Under the pieces are notes generated by a model. It ran no database searches and was not told the DNA's origin. It saw only the letters and a program-made list of their open reading frames with translations. DNA of 64,000 bases, taken from NCBI GenBank assembly GCA_017795085.1, contig CP051246.1, positions 1,614,514-1,678,513 of the forward strand, read 5' to 3'. Each line of letters opens with the position of its first letter. The first letter of the stretch is position 1. The DNA comes from Salegentibacter sp. GTDB taxonomy: Bacteria > Bacteroidota > Bacteroidia > Flavobacteriales > Flavobacteriaceae. The translations under genes were made by a program, and so were the position numbers. Positions 24,601 through 33,692 of this stretch are shown here, piece by piece.

Positions 24601-24675
24601 CGGGGTGTAGCGTAGCCCGGTTATCGCGCCTGCTTTGGGAGCAGGAGGCCGCAGGTTCGAATCCTGCCACCCCGA
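24601..24675 (+). tRNA. tRNA-Pro (anticodon UGG)
   Basis: About 75 nt. The acceptor CGGGGTG pairs with CACCCCG, followed by discriminator A. The anticodon arm CCTGC / TTTGGGA / GCAGG gives TGG, and the T-arm GCAGGTTCGAATCCTGC is intact. A tyrosine integrase remnant begins ~240 bp downstream, so the 3' end is a likely attachment site. Confidence 0.94.
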
Positions 24676-24703
24676 CTTTAATAAGTTATATTTTAACATA
24701 ATT

Positions 24704-24746
24704 AAAGGGTAATTGTATGGTTTTCATATAGTTACCCTTTGTTTTT
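24704..24746 (+). terminator. rho-independent terminator after tRNA-Pro
   Basis: Arms AAAGGGTAA (24704-24712) and TTACCCTTT (24732-24740) form a 9-bp stem followed by GTTTTT. It fits a terminator for tRNA-Pro and probably marks the island side of the junction. Confidence 0.72.
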
Positions 24747-24912
24747 GTGCTTAAATTTTAACAAACAATGTTAAAATTTATGTGAGTTCACTGGGAATTT
24801 GTGAGTTTATCGTGAGTTATTTTTTGTATTTTTAGCTTACCGATACTCCATAATTACGTATTGGTAGTTTGACTTTCGCCTTTAATTATTGTTTCATTTT
24901 AACAACAAAACG

Positions 24913-26093
24913 ATGCGTAGCAGTCAAACCTTTTCCATTTCTTTTATTATTCGAAAAAAGAAAAAGCAACCTGAAGTTGCCCTCCTCTATGCCCGAATTA
25001 CCGTTAACAGCAAATCCTTAGAAATTAGTTTAAAACGCACTATTCCGGTAGACAAGTGGAACCAGGCTGGCAGTAAACTTATCGGTAGCAGTTCTGAAAG
25101 CCGGCTCATCAATAAAAAAATTGATGAAACCAAGACAATCTTACCAAAGAAGGACTGCTGGTAACCACACAAACGGTCAAAGCTAGATTTCTAGGTAGTG
25201 ACCAGCAACATTATACCCTTATCTATTTAATCAATTATCACAAAGAGAAAATGGATAAGGTGTTAAAGTATGGTACCATGAAAAACTATACGACTACGGA
25301 AAATTACCTGAAAGATTTTTTAAAAGCCCAGCATCATACTTCAGATGTTTATCTAAAGCAAATTGATTACCAGTTTACCCTGGGATTTGAAAGTTACTTA
25401 AGAGCCTTACCCAGCCTTCAAAATAACGGAGTGATGAAACATATGGAGCGCTTTAAAAAACTGATGCGCCTGGCCGAAGATTTAGATTGGATTGAAAAGA
25501 ATCCCACCAAAAGGTTTAAACTCCGCTTTGACCAGGTGGATATGGTTTATTTAAATAAGGCCGAGCTAGAAAAGATAACAAATGAAGAGTTTGAAAAACC
25601 GGTACTAACAATAAACCGGGATATTTTTGTTTTTGCCTGTTATACCGGGCTGGCTTATTCGGATGCCAAAGCCTTAAATAAAAATAATCTGCAAATTGGA
25701 GTAGATGGTAATAAATGGATTTATACCAGAAGGAGTAAAACGAATACTGCTGTGCGGATTCCTTTACTTAAAGAAGCCGAACGAATTCTCCAAAAATATA
25801 AGACGCATCCTAAAATTGATGGATCAGAAAAATTACTTCCGGTTTATTCTAACCAGAAAACCAACCAGTATTTAAAAGAAATAGCTAAAGGATTAAAAAT
25901 TAGAAAGCAACTTAGCTTCCATACCGCCAGGCATACCTTTGCCACAACGGTAACCTTAGCTAACGGCGTGCCTATGGAAACTGTTTCTAAGCTTTTGGGA
26001 CATACAAAATTATCGACCACCCAAATTTATGCCCGGGTGATCGATTCTAAAATTTCAAATGATATGGATGATTTGAGAGATAGGCTAAAATAA
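24913..26093 (+). pseudogene. frameshifted tyrosine recombinase/integrase
   Basis: The N-terminal arm-binding domain is read from ATG 24913 (MRSSQTFSISFIIRKKKKQP) to a stop at 25164. The core-binding and catalytic domains continue in another frame from about 25140 (TKEGLLVTTQTVKARFLG) to 26093. The catalytic domain keeps the usual set: Arg in CYTGLAYSDA context, the HTARHTFAT His-Arg pair, the LLGHTKLSTTQIYARV His and the final Tyr. A small deletion near 25130-25150 breaks the gene. It is typical of Bacteroidota integrative elements that use tRNA 3' ends. A single-polypeptide integrase can be ruled out unless a programmed shift occurs, for which I see no slippery site. Confidence 0.85.
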
Positions 26094-26245
26094 ATTATGA
26101 CAGGATTAATTTGCCGCTCTATCAATACTAACCTAGTACGGCCTAAGGAATTAGCAGAATAATGAGAGTTGCCCATTTGCTTTTGCATTTTTATCAAACT
26201 TAATCTAAAGGAGGCTTGCCTCAAGTTGTAGCAAAGGAAAAGTAT

Positions 26246-26284
26246 GAAAAACCATCCGTTTTTCATAACGCTTCGCAAAAGCGT
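26246..26284. repeat. twin hairpins at the left end of an IS200-like relic
   Basis: Two adjacent hairpins: GAAAAAC/GTTTTTC (26246-26264, 5-nt loop) and ACGCTT/AAGCGT (26268-26284, 5-nt loop). They lie just upstream of the tnpA relic, where IS200/IS605 elements carry the palindrome recognised by the Y1 transposase. The assignment rests on position. Confidence 0.5.
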
Positions 26285-26292
26285 ATATTGGG

Positions 26293-26696
26293 AATGTTGA
26301 AGATGATCACATATACAGGAGTCAGAATAAGACTTTATTGATGTACCATTTGGTATTTCCTATAAAGTACAGAAAGAATGTTATTACTGAAGAATCTTGG
26401 CAAACCTTAGTGAGTGTTTGTAATGGTATATCCGCACGTTATGAAATTGAGTTTATCGAAATAGGACATGTGAATCTGACTACGTTCATTTTCTTGTACA
26501 AAGTGTACCCAATATGTGTGTAAGTGAAATGTGTAGGACTATAAAGGGTAGTAGAAATAAAGGCGCTGTTATGGGGAGGTAGCTTTTGGACAAGTGGATT
26601 TTATGCCAATACTGTTGGACTGTATGCAAGTAAAGAAGTAATTCAAAAGTATGTAGAGAAGCAAAGGAAAGAAGAAGAAGAAGAATACAAAAAAAG
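26293..26696 (+). pseudogene. decayed IS200/IS605-family tnpA
   Basis: Readable pieces of a Y1 transposase occur in shifting frames: DHIYRSQNKTLLMYHLVFP from ~26305, VCNGISARYEIEFIEIGH near 26430, then after frame changes FWTSGFYANTVGLYASKEV near 26590 and QKYVEKQRKEEEEEY near 26650. The HUH region is damaged and part of the middle is deleted. The 3' end is interrupted by the IS256 element; AGCCACTCAAGCCAAATC at 28057 onward may be its last codons (inference). Confidence 0.82.
26689..26696. repeat. 8-bp target-site duplication (left) of the IS256 element
   Basis: AAAAAAAG at 26689-26696 is repeated exactly at 28050-28057, immediately outside the two inverted repeats. Eight base pairs is the usual duplication for the IS256 family. 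Confidence 0.75.
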
Positions 26697-26748
26697 GACA
26701 CTATCCCGTAAAGTGTGTAAGTTTTCAATAAAGGGGTTTGGCTTTTAC

Positions 26749-27948
26749 TTAAAGTTGAACCCTTTCTTCATATATAGTTAAGAACTGATTGAGGATAATT
26801 CCCCACTTTCTAACAGGCATTGTCCATTTTTTAGTGGCTTCCCTTGTGGCCAAATATACAGATTTCATCACGGCATCATCGGTAGGGAATGATAATTTAT
26901 TTTTGGTATATTTCCTAATCTTACCGTTTAGGTTTTCAATCAGGTTGGTGGTATAGATAATACGTCTTATTTCCACAGGGAACTCATAGAAAGCGGTTAG
27001 ATCTTCCCAGTTATCCCGCCAGCTTTTGATCGCATAGGAATATTTATCATTCCAATTACGTGCAAAATCCTCCAGGGCGGCTTCTGCAGCTTGTTTTGTT
27101 GGTGCATCATAGATAAGCTTCATGTCCTTGTTAAAGGCTTTCTTGTCCTTCCATACTACATACCTACACGCATTCCTGATCTGATGTACTACGCAAATCT
27201 GAGTAGTCGATTGAGGAAACACATTTTTAATGGTGTCGGTAAATCCATTGAGGTTATCGGTAGCCGTAATCAGGATATCTTCTACACCACGGGCTTTGAT
27301 ATCGGTGAGTACACTCATCCAGAAGGCTGCAGATTCGTTTTTACCAAGCCAGAGCCCCAGCACTTCCTTTTTCCCGTCCCTTCTGAGTCCTACGGCAATA
27401 TAGACTGTCTTATTGACTACCTTGGAGTTCTCACGTACCTTAAAGACAATGCCGTCCATCCATACAATTAGATAAACAGGCTCTAAAGGACGATTCTGCC
27501 AGGCTACAATATCATTGCTGATACGATCGGTAATCCTGGAGATGGTAGTGGTAGAAACATCAAAGCCATAGACTTCAGAAATTTGTTCTTCGATATCACT
27601 ATTACTCATCCCTTTAGCGTAGAGGGAGACAATAACATTCTCGATGCCATCTACCATATTTTGTCGCTTGGGGACAATCATTGGATTAAAGGAACCTTCG
27701 CGATCTCTAGGAACCTTTATGTGGTCTTCGCCAAAGGAACTGCGAACCTTCTTCTGAGAATAGCCGTTGCGGGTGTTTCCCTCTTTTGATCGTTGGTTTT
27801 TCTGATAATCCAGATGACCATCAAGCTCTCCTTCCAACATTTTTTCCAGACCACGTTTCTGGAGTTGTTTTAGAAAATCACTGAGTTCCTCACCGGATTT
27901 GAACTGCTTTAAAAATTCATCATTAAATAAATCTTCTTTTTTCATCAA
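26749..27948 (-). CDS. IS256-family (mutator-type) transposase
   Basis: A 399-residue DDE transposase. The N-terminal region has [16 protein letters not shown]. The catalytic core has [15 protein letters not shown] (first Asp), [15 protein letters not shown] with the second Asp, and the final Glu in [32 protein letters not shown] is the family C-x2-H motif. All parts look intact, so the element may be active. There are two adjacent Met codons at the start (27943-27948). Confidence 0.95.
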   Translation of the reverse strand: MMKKEDLFNDEFLKQFKSGEELSDFLKQLQKRGLEKMLEGELDGHLDYQKNQRSKEGNTRNGYSQKKVRSSFGEDHIKVPRDREGSFNPMIVPKRQNMVDGIENVIVSLYAKGMSNSDIEEQISEVYGFDVSTTTISRITDRISNDIVAWQNRPLEPVYLIVWMDGIVFKVRENSKVVNKTVYIAVGLRRDGKKEVLGLWLGKNESAAFWMSVLTDIKARGVEDILITATDNLNGFTDTIKNVFPQSTTQICVVHQIRNACRYVVWKDKKAFNKDMKLIYDAPTKQAAEAALEDFARNWNDKYSYAIKSWRDNWEDLTAFYEFPVEIRRIIYTTNLIENLNGKIRKYTKNKLSFPTDDAVMKSVYLATREATKKWTMPVRKWGIILNQFLTIYEERVQL

Positions 27949-27989
27949 TGTGTAAATATTAGTGCCTGAACTGAGCAGGCAAGGTTAAA

Positions 27990-28021
27990 AAAATATCGGG
28001 GTTTGCAAACCCCGATATTTT
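27990..28021. terminator. 32-nt perfect palindrome inside the IS256 end
   Basis: Both halves match with no mismatch (centre TTTGCAAA at 28002-28009, stem rich in GGGG/CCCC, outer AAAATATC/GATATTTT). It lies between the transposase start and the right inverted repeat. With the A/T-rich edges it can act as a bidirectional terminator that shields the transposase from incoming transcription. Function is inferred from structure. Confidence 0.6.
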
Positions 28022-28049
28022 CTACTTACACAGTTTTTGAGATAGTCCC

Positions 28050-28057
28050 AAAAAAAG
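28050..28057. repeat. 8-bp target-site duplication (right) of the IS256 element
   Basis: Second copy of AAAAAAAG, abutting the right terminal inverted repeat. Confidence 0.75.
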
Positions 28058-28071
28058 CCACTCAAGCCAAA

Positions 28072-28266
28072 TCAAATTACTCTAATACCTCGTTGGTATA
28101 CTGGCTTTTTTTCTTGAAAAGAGTATGCAATAATATTTGCCACAAGGTTGTTTATAAAATTGCCAAAACTCCGATAACTAGAATTTTCTGCGTGACATAT
28201 ATTCTTGAGCTGATCATTTATTCTTTCTATAACCGAACGTTTTCTAAGCAATATTTTATCTCTCAT
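28072..28266 (-). pseudogene. C-terminal remnant of an IS982-family transposase
   Basis: A 64-residue piece carrying ILLRKRSVIERINDQLKNIC and NFINNLVANIIAYSF, which is the C-terminal end of IS982 transposases (the catalytic Glu of DDE lies in the RSVIERIND block). The upstream part is missing, with a stop just ahead of the first Met. It is a third decayed or inserted element in 2 kb. Confidence 0.78.
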
Positions 28267-28538
28267 TCTTTTTTAGAGGAGTCATTATACCGGAAGATCT
28301 GTAATATCATCTCCTAAAAGTAAGTAATAGTTCAATTCCTGTAATCTTTTAATATGTCTACTTTTCTTCTATAATTTAAAAGGGACTAAAATATCCTCAA
28401 TTTTGCCTGTTTACAAAAAAGTTAACCAATAAAACAACAAGTACAGACCAAAAAAGAGTAGCAGGGTACATTTTGAACGAATATAATATTATGATAACAC
28501 AGGCTCGGTAATATCAAAAGATAAGTTTGTAATTTTGA

Positions 28539-29153
28539 ATGTCTATTTCAGTAACTTCCAAAGTTTTTCAAGTGAAAAAGGATCAAAAAATCAAGCTGCT
28601 GATCACGCAGTTAAATGAAGGTAATGAACTAGCTTTCGACTCATTGTACAAGCATTTTGCTCACCGAGTGTTCGCATTCGCTCTTTCCCTATCAAGAAAT
28701 CGAATCGAAGCCGAAGACGTCGTGCAAGAGGTTTTTTTAAAGGTATGGAATAAAAAGGGGGGAATCTCCGTGTCAGGTTCATTTGAATCTTATTTGTTTA
28801 CGATTTGCAAAAACAGCTTACTCAACAGTATCCGGAAAAAAGAATATCACCGTACTTTTATAGAATACAAACGCACTCATTCAGGGTCTATCCCAACCCT
28901 AGATGACGAGTTAAATGGCAGGGAACTGGAAGAACTATATCAAAAAGCCATCCATACGCTGAGTCCTCGCAAAAAAGAGGTCTTTGTCCTGAGCCAAAAA
29001 CATGCCCTCTCCTATTTAGAAATAGCTCAAAGACTCGGGATTTCGGTCAAGACAGTGAGGAATCAGATGGATGCCGCATCCAAAGATATCCAACATGCTA
29101 TTGCTCGATTCGGTATTACCTTAATATTAATTATCTCCTTTTTCGTTAAATAA
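28539..29153 (+). CDS. ECF sigma-70 factor, FecI-like (SusC/D locus regulator)
   Basis: A 204-residue ECF sigma factor. Region 2 includes ALSLSRNRIEAEDVVQEVFLKVWN; region 4 has LSPRKKEVFVLSQKHALSYLEIAQRLGISVKTVRNQM. It would direct RNA polymerase to the SusC/SusD genes when released by the FecR protein encoded 51 bp downstream. A short hydrophobic C-terminal tail (ITLILIISFFV) is unusual but seen in some Bacteroidota members. It starts right after the mobile-element block. Confidence 0.92.
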   Translation: MSISVTSKVFQVKKDQKIKLLITQLNEGNELAFDSLYKHFAHRVFAFALSLSRNRIEAEDVVQEVFLKVWNKKGGISVSGSFESYLFTICKNSLLNSIRKKEYHRTFIEYKRTHSGSIPTLDDELNGRELEELYQKAIHTLSPRKKEVFVLSQKHALSYLEIAQRLGISVKTVRNQMDAASKDIQHAIARFGITLILIISFFVK

Positions 29154-29222
29154 TTATTATGTGCGTAGGCATATTCTAAGTTTGGTGTGTGTAACCTATG
29201 AAACATGCTAAATGGATTATTT

Positions 29223-30233
29223 ATGCACGAATTAGAAGAACTATTAAAACAGCTGCGCTCAAATCCTGAAAACAAGGAACTGAAAAAGAAGGTAAGGCAG
29301 TGGCTGTATCACAATAGAGAAGACTCAAAAACAACTTCACTTTTACGATCACATTGGGATCTTTTGGAAAAGAAAATGTCGGAGCGCGAACTCAAACGGC
29401 TAAACACTACCCTAAAAGTTATTCACCATAAGTCTGGAATGACCACTACTTGCTTTAGAAACAACAAAACGAGAAGAATTAGCCGTAGCACTATTTTCAA
29501 AATTGCAGCCACGCTTTTTATACCCATAATGATCTATACGGTTGTAGAATACGGTAGTCCATGGGGAACTCGAGCCGAAGTAGCGGAGTTGATTGCCGAA
29601 CAAACCACTACGGGAAACAAACACTTTTTTCTCCCCGACAGCACCGAAGTTTGGTTGAATTCGGAGAGTCGATTAGATTACCCTTCCGACTTCGAACAAA
29701 ACAAACAGCGTATTGTAAATTTGAGCGGACAGGCTTTCTTCAAAGTTACTCACGATGCAGATCATCCATTTATAGTACAAACCTCTGATATGGATATTCG
29801 TGTAGTTGGAACCTCATTTGATGTTGCGGCCTATGCAGATGAAAAGCATATTTCCTCAGTTCTTGAAGAAGGGGCTATAGTGGTTTTGGATAAGTATGGG
29901 AAGGCCTTGGACCGTCTGTTTCCAGGGGAAAAAGTCCTTTTTAACAAGCAACATAAAACCCTCGAAAAAACGAAGGTGAAAACTGAAAATTTTACTTCTT
30001 GGACTTCCGGAAAACTGGTATTTCACAATGCTGGTATAGCCGAGGTGGTAAGAAAATTGGAGCGCCGATTCGGATATACGATTTCGGTTTCCGAAGAAAT
30101 AATGAAAAAAAAACCGACTTATACCTTTAGTGTCAAAGACGAAAAAATAGAAGAAATATGTCAACTTATTTGTCTTTCTACAGATGCCGAAGCATTTGTA
30201 GAAGGTAAACACATTCGACTTGAGAAAAATTAA
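29223..30233 (+). CDS. FecR-family anti-sigma factor with C-terminal DUF4974/STN-binding domain
   Basis: 336 residues from Met 29223 (an earlier Met at 29205 is possible). One TM helix (near residue 95, ISRSTIFKIAATLFIPIMIY) separates a cytoplasmic sigma-binding part from the periplasmic FecR domain, with FFLPDSTEVWLNSESRLDYP and VVGTSFDVAAYADEK. The last ~70 residues form the domain that contacts the N-terminal STN domain of the receptor. It relays substrate binding by SusC to the sigma factor. Confidence 0.92.
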   Translation: MHELEELLKQLRSNPENKELKKKVRQWLYHNREDSKTTSLLRSHWDLLEKKMSERELKRLNTTLKVIHHKSGMTTTCFRNNKTRRISRSTIFKIAATLFIPIMIYTVVEYGSPWGTRAEVAELIAEQTTTGNKHFFLPDSTEVWLNSESRLDYPSDFEQNKQRIVNLSGQAFFKVTHDADHPFIVQTSDMDIRVVGTSFDVAAYADEKHISSVLEEGAIVVLDKYGKALDRLFPGEKVLFNKQHKTLEKTKVKTENFTSWTSGKLVFHNAGIAEVVRKLERRFGYTISVSEEIMKKKPTYTFSVKDEKIEEICQLICLSTDAEAFVEGKHIRLEKN

Positions 30234-30235
30234 AA

Positions 30236-30259
30236 AAGGTAGTGTTGGAGCACTACCTT
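30236..30259. repeat. 9-bp intercistronic hairpin between fecR-like and susC-like genes
   Basis: AAGGTAGTG (30236-30244) pairs with CACTACCTT (30251-30259) with a 6-nt loop. It lies 3 nt after the FecR stop. There is no clear U-tract, so it could be a weak terminator allowing separate control of susC. Confidence 0.6.
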
Positions 30260-30313
30260 CAAGCATTAACGCTAAGTAAATTGAATTATTAACACTTGTA
30301 AAACAACAAAAGT

Positions 30314-33300
30314 ATGAATTATTTACGACGATCTGGGCTTCGCATCAAAATTTTAGCCATACGCCTCCGAATGATCAAACTGACCATCGTCAGTATACTA
30401 TTATTGGTTCACGTGCATATGCCTCTTTATGCGAACCAAGTTTCTATCCCACTATTGCTTAGCCACCAAAGTGTAAAGGAAGCTAAGCTCCCAAGAATCC
30501 TCGAAATCATAGAGGACAAAACTGGATACTCCTTCTTTTACAATTCCAAAAAACTGAATCTCGATTACACCCTTCCCATGATCCAATTCGAAGACAAAAG
30601 TATCGAGGAAGTACTGGACGAATTATTCCGCGACACAAAAATCCAATACAACATCCGTGGTAAACAAATTCTGCTTACGGAAAACAAGGAAGAGCAATCC
30701 ACTGAAATAAACGGAACTGTCACCGATGAAGAAGGTATGCCAGTTCCCGGGATTTCCGTGATGGAAAAAGGGACCTCTCGCGGAACCGTTACGGATTTTG
30801 ACGGGAATTATGCCATTCAGCTTGGCGACCAGGCGACACTTATTTTTAGTGGATTGGGGTTTGCAACACAGGAGATCGCTATCAACGGACAAACTAATAT
30901 AAATGTTCAAATGCAGACAGATACTGAACAATTAGGTGAAGTAGTAGTTACTGCTTTGGGTATTACCAGAGCCACCAAAGCTTTGGGATATTCGGTGGCC
31001 AAAGTAGACACCGAAACCCTGAACCAAGCGGCCAATACCAATGTTTCCAGTGCCTTAAACGGCAAGGCTGCCGGCGTACAAATTAACAACTCTGGGGGCG
31101 GTATGGGAGGAACCACCCGGATAACCATCAGGGGGAACAAATCCTTGACAGGAGATACCGAACCACTTTGGGTAGTTGACGGTGTTCCCTTTAATGATGG
31201 ACAGGTGAGCAATGACCTCGCACAGGAGTACGGCGGGTATGATCGTGCAGGAGCATCTTTTGACCTCAACCCGGAAAACATCGAATCCATTTCTGTTTTA
31301 AAGGGTGCCAGCGCCTCCGCCCTGTACGGTTCACGAGCCAGCAATGGTGTGATACTGGTCACTACAAAGTCAGGCAGTCGTAATCGCCATAAATTAGGCC
31401 TATCGTACAATACCTCTGTAGTTTTTTCTGAAGTGGGGTACCTTCTTGATCTGCAAAACATCTACGGACAGGGTACAGGTGGCCAGTATGGCCCTAATGA
31501 AACTGGTGCCTGGGGGCCTCGGATGGAAGGACAGTTGTTAGAATCGTGGAGAGGGGAGGAAATTCCGTACCGAGCACAACCGGATAAACGAAAGGCTTTT
31601 TTTGATACAGGTATTACCCAGGCACATAATATTGCAGCAAGTGGATCTGGAGAGAAAACATCGGTAAGAGCGAGTTTCGGGTATAACAAATCGAATGATG
31701 TAACCCCTTCCACGATCTTGTCCAAGTACAATTACGGCCTGCGTTTAACACATCGATTGACCGATAAATTGACTCTGGATTCCAAAATGTCCTTTAATCA
31801 CACTAAGGGAAGAAACCGGCCGATCTCTGGGCGATACGGATATATGGCTCATTTTAACACCATGCCGGCCAACATCAGAACACAGGATCTAAAACCCGGA
31901 TATATCTACGATCAGGGAACGGGATTACATGAGGAGATTAACTACAACGGCGAACCCAATGTGAGTTACCGGAACCCATATTTTATAGATGCCTCAACTA
32001 AAAATGAAGACCAACGCTTCAGAAATTTCGGTTTCGCAAGTGCCCAATACCAGATTACTCCCGATCTGTCAATACGGGGAAAGTACGGATTGGATTACTA
32101 CCGGGAAAAACTGGAACTTATTAACCGATACCAATCGGTAACTCATCCCGCTACGACTCCTGATTACAAAAAGACAGAAAACTTTTTTAGAGAATCAAAC
32201 CTAGAATTCTTGTTAAATTATAAAAAGAAATTTTCAGAAAACTTCGATATCGATTTGAACATCGGTGCTAACAGAATGAATCAATACAGAGAAGGGCTTA
32301 CCAGTAATTCAGGACAAATTGATGGAGAAGGTAATTACTTTCTCGGGCTCGGGGCCAATGTTACTTCCTCTAACTCCTACTCCGAAAAAGAAATTCAATC
32401 GGTCTATGGTTTGCTCACCATCGGGTTTGAAAATTATCTATTTCTCGATCTTACCGCTCGAAACGACTGGTCCTCTACACTACCAAAAGCAAACAACAGC
32501 TATTTCTATCCCTCAGCCAGTCTTAGTTTTATCTTATCGGATGCCTTAGACCTACAGAGTGAGGCCATTTCCATGATTAAGTTAAGAGGTTCTTGGGCAG
32601 AAGTAGGTAAAGACACTGATCCGTACCGCCTAGTAGCTACTTACGGCATTGGTGCAGGACAATGGGAAACCATATATGCTAATGTGCCCACCGTGCTTTA
32701 CAATGCTGATTTAAAGTCTGAAATCACGAAATCTTATGAATTCGGGTTGGATGCTCAGCTCTTTCAAAACCGATTGGGGCTTGAGGTTTCTTACTATCGC
32801 ACCAATACCCACAATCAGGTACTCGAAGTCGATATACCCCAATCGTCTCAGTATTCCAGAAAAATTATCAATGCCGGGAATATACAGAATTCCGGATTTG
32901 AAGCCATGCTTCGTACACAACCGGTAAAGACCGAAGATTTTTCACTTGGAGTAGATTTTAACTTTTCAACAAACACCACCAAGGTCATTGCATTGACAGA
33001 CGATGTGGAATACTATGAATTTGGAAGCTACAATAACGGACTTGCTGTCAGAGGCTATGTGGGAGGCGAATTGGGAGATATTTATGGAAATAGGTATTTA
33101 AGAGATGACAACGGTGATTTTGTATTGGACGAGAACGGTTTGCCCGGAATTGATACCGAAAAGACCAAGGTGGGGAATTTACAGCCAGATTTCATCGGTG
33201 CCATCTTCTTAAACGCGACATATAAAACACTTTTTATGCGGGCATTGTTCAACATGCAGCAAGGAGGTGATGTGTACTCCCTCTCCGAATCTCAGGCCGT

Positions 33301-33673
33301 TTCAGCTGGTACGGCAAAAAGAACAGTAAACCGGTCTGATGTAGAAGCTACCGGAGTGAACGCTCAGGAATATTACCAGAGAATAGCCGGCGCCACTGAA
33401 GAATTTATGTATGATGCTTCTTATATGAAACTGGGTGAGCTCTCCATCGGCTATCAGTTTAGCTCTCAATTCTTAGATCGCCTTACTAAGAACAGTATCC
33501 AATCCGCAAGTTTGAGTATTGTAGGAAGAAATCTGTTTTACCTGTACAACAACACGCCCGGAACCACACCCGATGGAGGATCATTCAACCGAGGATTAGC
33601 TTCCCAAGCCTTAGATTATTCCATCGTTCCAAATACCAGAACGATAGGATTGTCCTTAAATGCAAGTTTCTAA
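30314..33673 (+). CDS. SusC/RagA-type TonB-dependent outer-membrane receptor with STN domain
   Basis: A 1119-residue SusC-family protein. After a signal peptide (hydrophobic core LTIVSILLLVHVHM) come an STN domain (~45-115) that signals to FecR, a carboxypeptidase-regulatory-like domain (EINGTVTDEEGMPVPGISV), the TonB plug (VVTALGITRATKALGYSVAK; SALNGKAAGVQI), and a 22-strand barrel ending RTIGLSLNASF. It imports a large ligand with the SusD partner at 33693. The first 19 residues are basic; Met20 may be the true start. The ligand cannot be read off the sequence, though a phosphoesterase is in the operon. Confidence 0.95.
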   Translation: MNYLRRSGLRIKILAIRLRMIKLTIVSILLLVHVHMPLYANQVSIPLLLSHQSVKEAKLPRILEIIEDKTGYSFFYNSKKLNLDYTLPMIQFEDKSIEEVLDELFRDTKIQYNIRGKQILLTENKEEQSTEINGTVTDEEGMPVPGISVMEKGTSRGTVTDFDGNYAIQLGDQATLIFSGLGFATQEIAINGQTNINVQMQTDTEQLGEVVVTALGITRATKALGYSVAKVDTETLNQAANTNVSSALNGKAAGVQINNSGGGMGGTTRITIRGNKSLTGDTEPLWVVDGVPFNDGQVSNDLAQEYGGYDRAGASFDLNPENIESISVLKGASASALYGSRASNGVILVTTKSGSRNRHKLGLSYNTSVVFSEVGYLLDLQNIYGQGTGGQYGPNETGAWGPRMEGQLLESWRGEEIPYRAQPDKRKAFFDTGITQAHNIAASGSGEKTSVRASFGYNKSNDVTPSTILSKYNYGLRLTHRLTDKLTLDSKMSFNHTKGRNRPISGRYGYMAHFNTMPANIRTQDLKPGYIYDQGTGLHEEINYNGEPNVSYRNPYFIDASTKNEDQRFRNFGFASAQYQITPDLSIRGKYGLDYYREKLELINRYQSVTHPATTPDYKKTENFFRESNLEFLLNYKKKFSENFDIDLNIGANRMNQYREGLTSNSGQIDGEGNYFLGLGANVTSSNSYSEKEIQSVYGLLTIGFENYLFLDLTARNDWSSTLPKANNSYFYPSASLSFILSDALDLQSEAISMIKLRGSWAEVGKDTDPYRLVATYGIGAGQWETIYANVPTVLYNADLKSEITKSYEFGLDAQLFQNRLGLEVSYYRTNTHNQVLEVDIPQSSQYSRKIINAGNIQNSGFEAMLRTQPVKTEDFSLGVDFNFSTNTTKVIALTDDVEYYEFGSYNNGLAVRGYVGGELGDIYGNRYLRDDNGDFVLDENGLPGIDTEKTKVGNLQPDFIGAIFLNATYKTLFMRALFNMQQGGDVYSLSESQAVSAGTAKRTVNRSDVEATGVNAQEYYQRIAGATEEFMYDASYMKLGELSIGYQFSSQFLDRLTKNSIQSASLSIVGRNLFYLYNNTPGTTPDGGSFNRGLASQALDYSIVPNTRTIGLSLNASF

Positions 33674-33692
33674 AAAACAAAATAGCACAAAG

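Larger units (their letters stand above)
26697..28049. mobile_element. complete IS256-family insertion sequence
   Basis: A 1353-bp element. The left terminal repeat (26697-26722) and the right one (28024-28049, reverse complement) are 26 nt with 20 matches, both ending in GTGTAAGT internally. It contains one intact transposase gene on the minus strand and a 32-nt palindrome near the right end. An AAAAAAAG duplication flanks it. It has landed inside the IS200-like tnpA relic. Confidence 0.88.

Noticed and set aside
24569..24630. GTTATCGCGCC occurs at 24569-24579 and 24620-24630 near tRNA-Pro
   Set aside because: The second copy is part of the tRNA D-arm; the first lies within a local palindrome (ATCGCGC-CGA-GCGCGAT). 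An 11-mer so close is probably local duplication rather than an att core, which normally matches the tRNA 3' end.
24913..25260. Programmed frameshift in the integrase
   Set aside because: No slippery heptamer or downstream structure seen, and the restored protein seems to lack several residues at the joint, so a small deletion is more likely.
30907..31461. 184-codon open frame on the - strand
   Set aside because: Antisense to the plug domain of the SusC-like gene; composition follows the sense codons.
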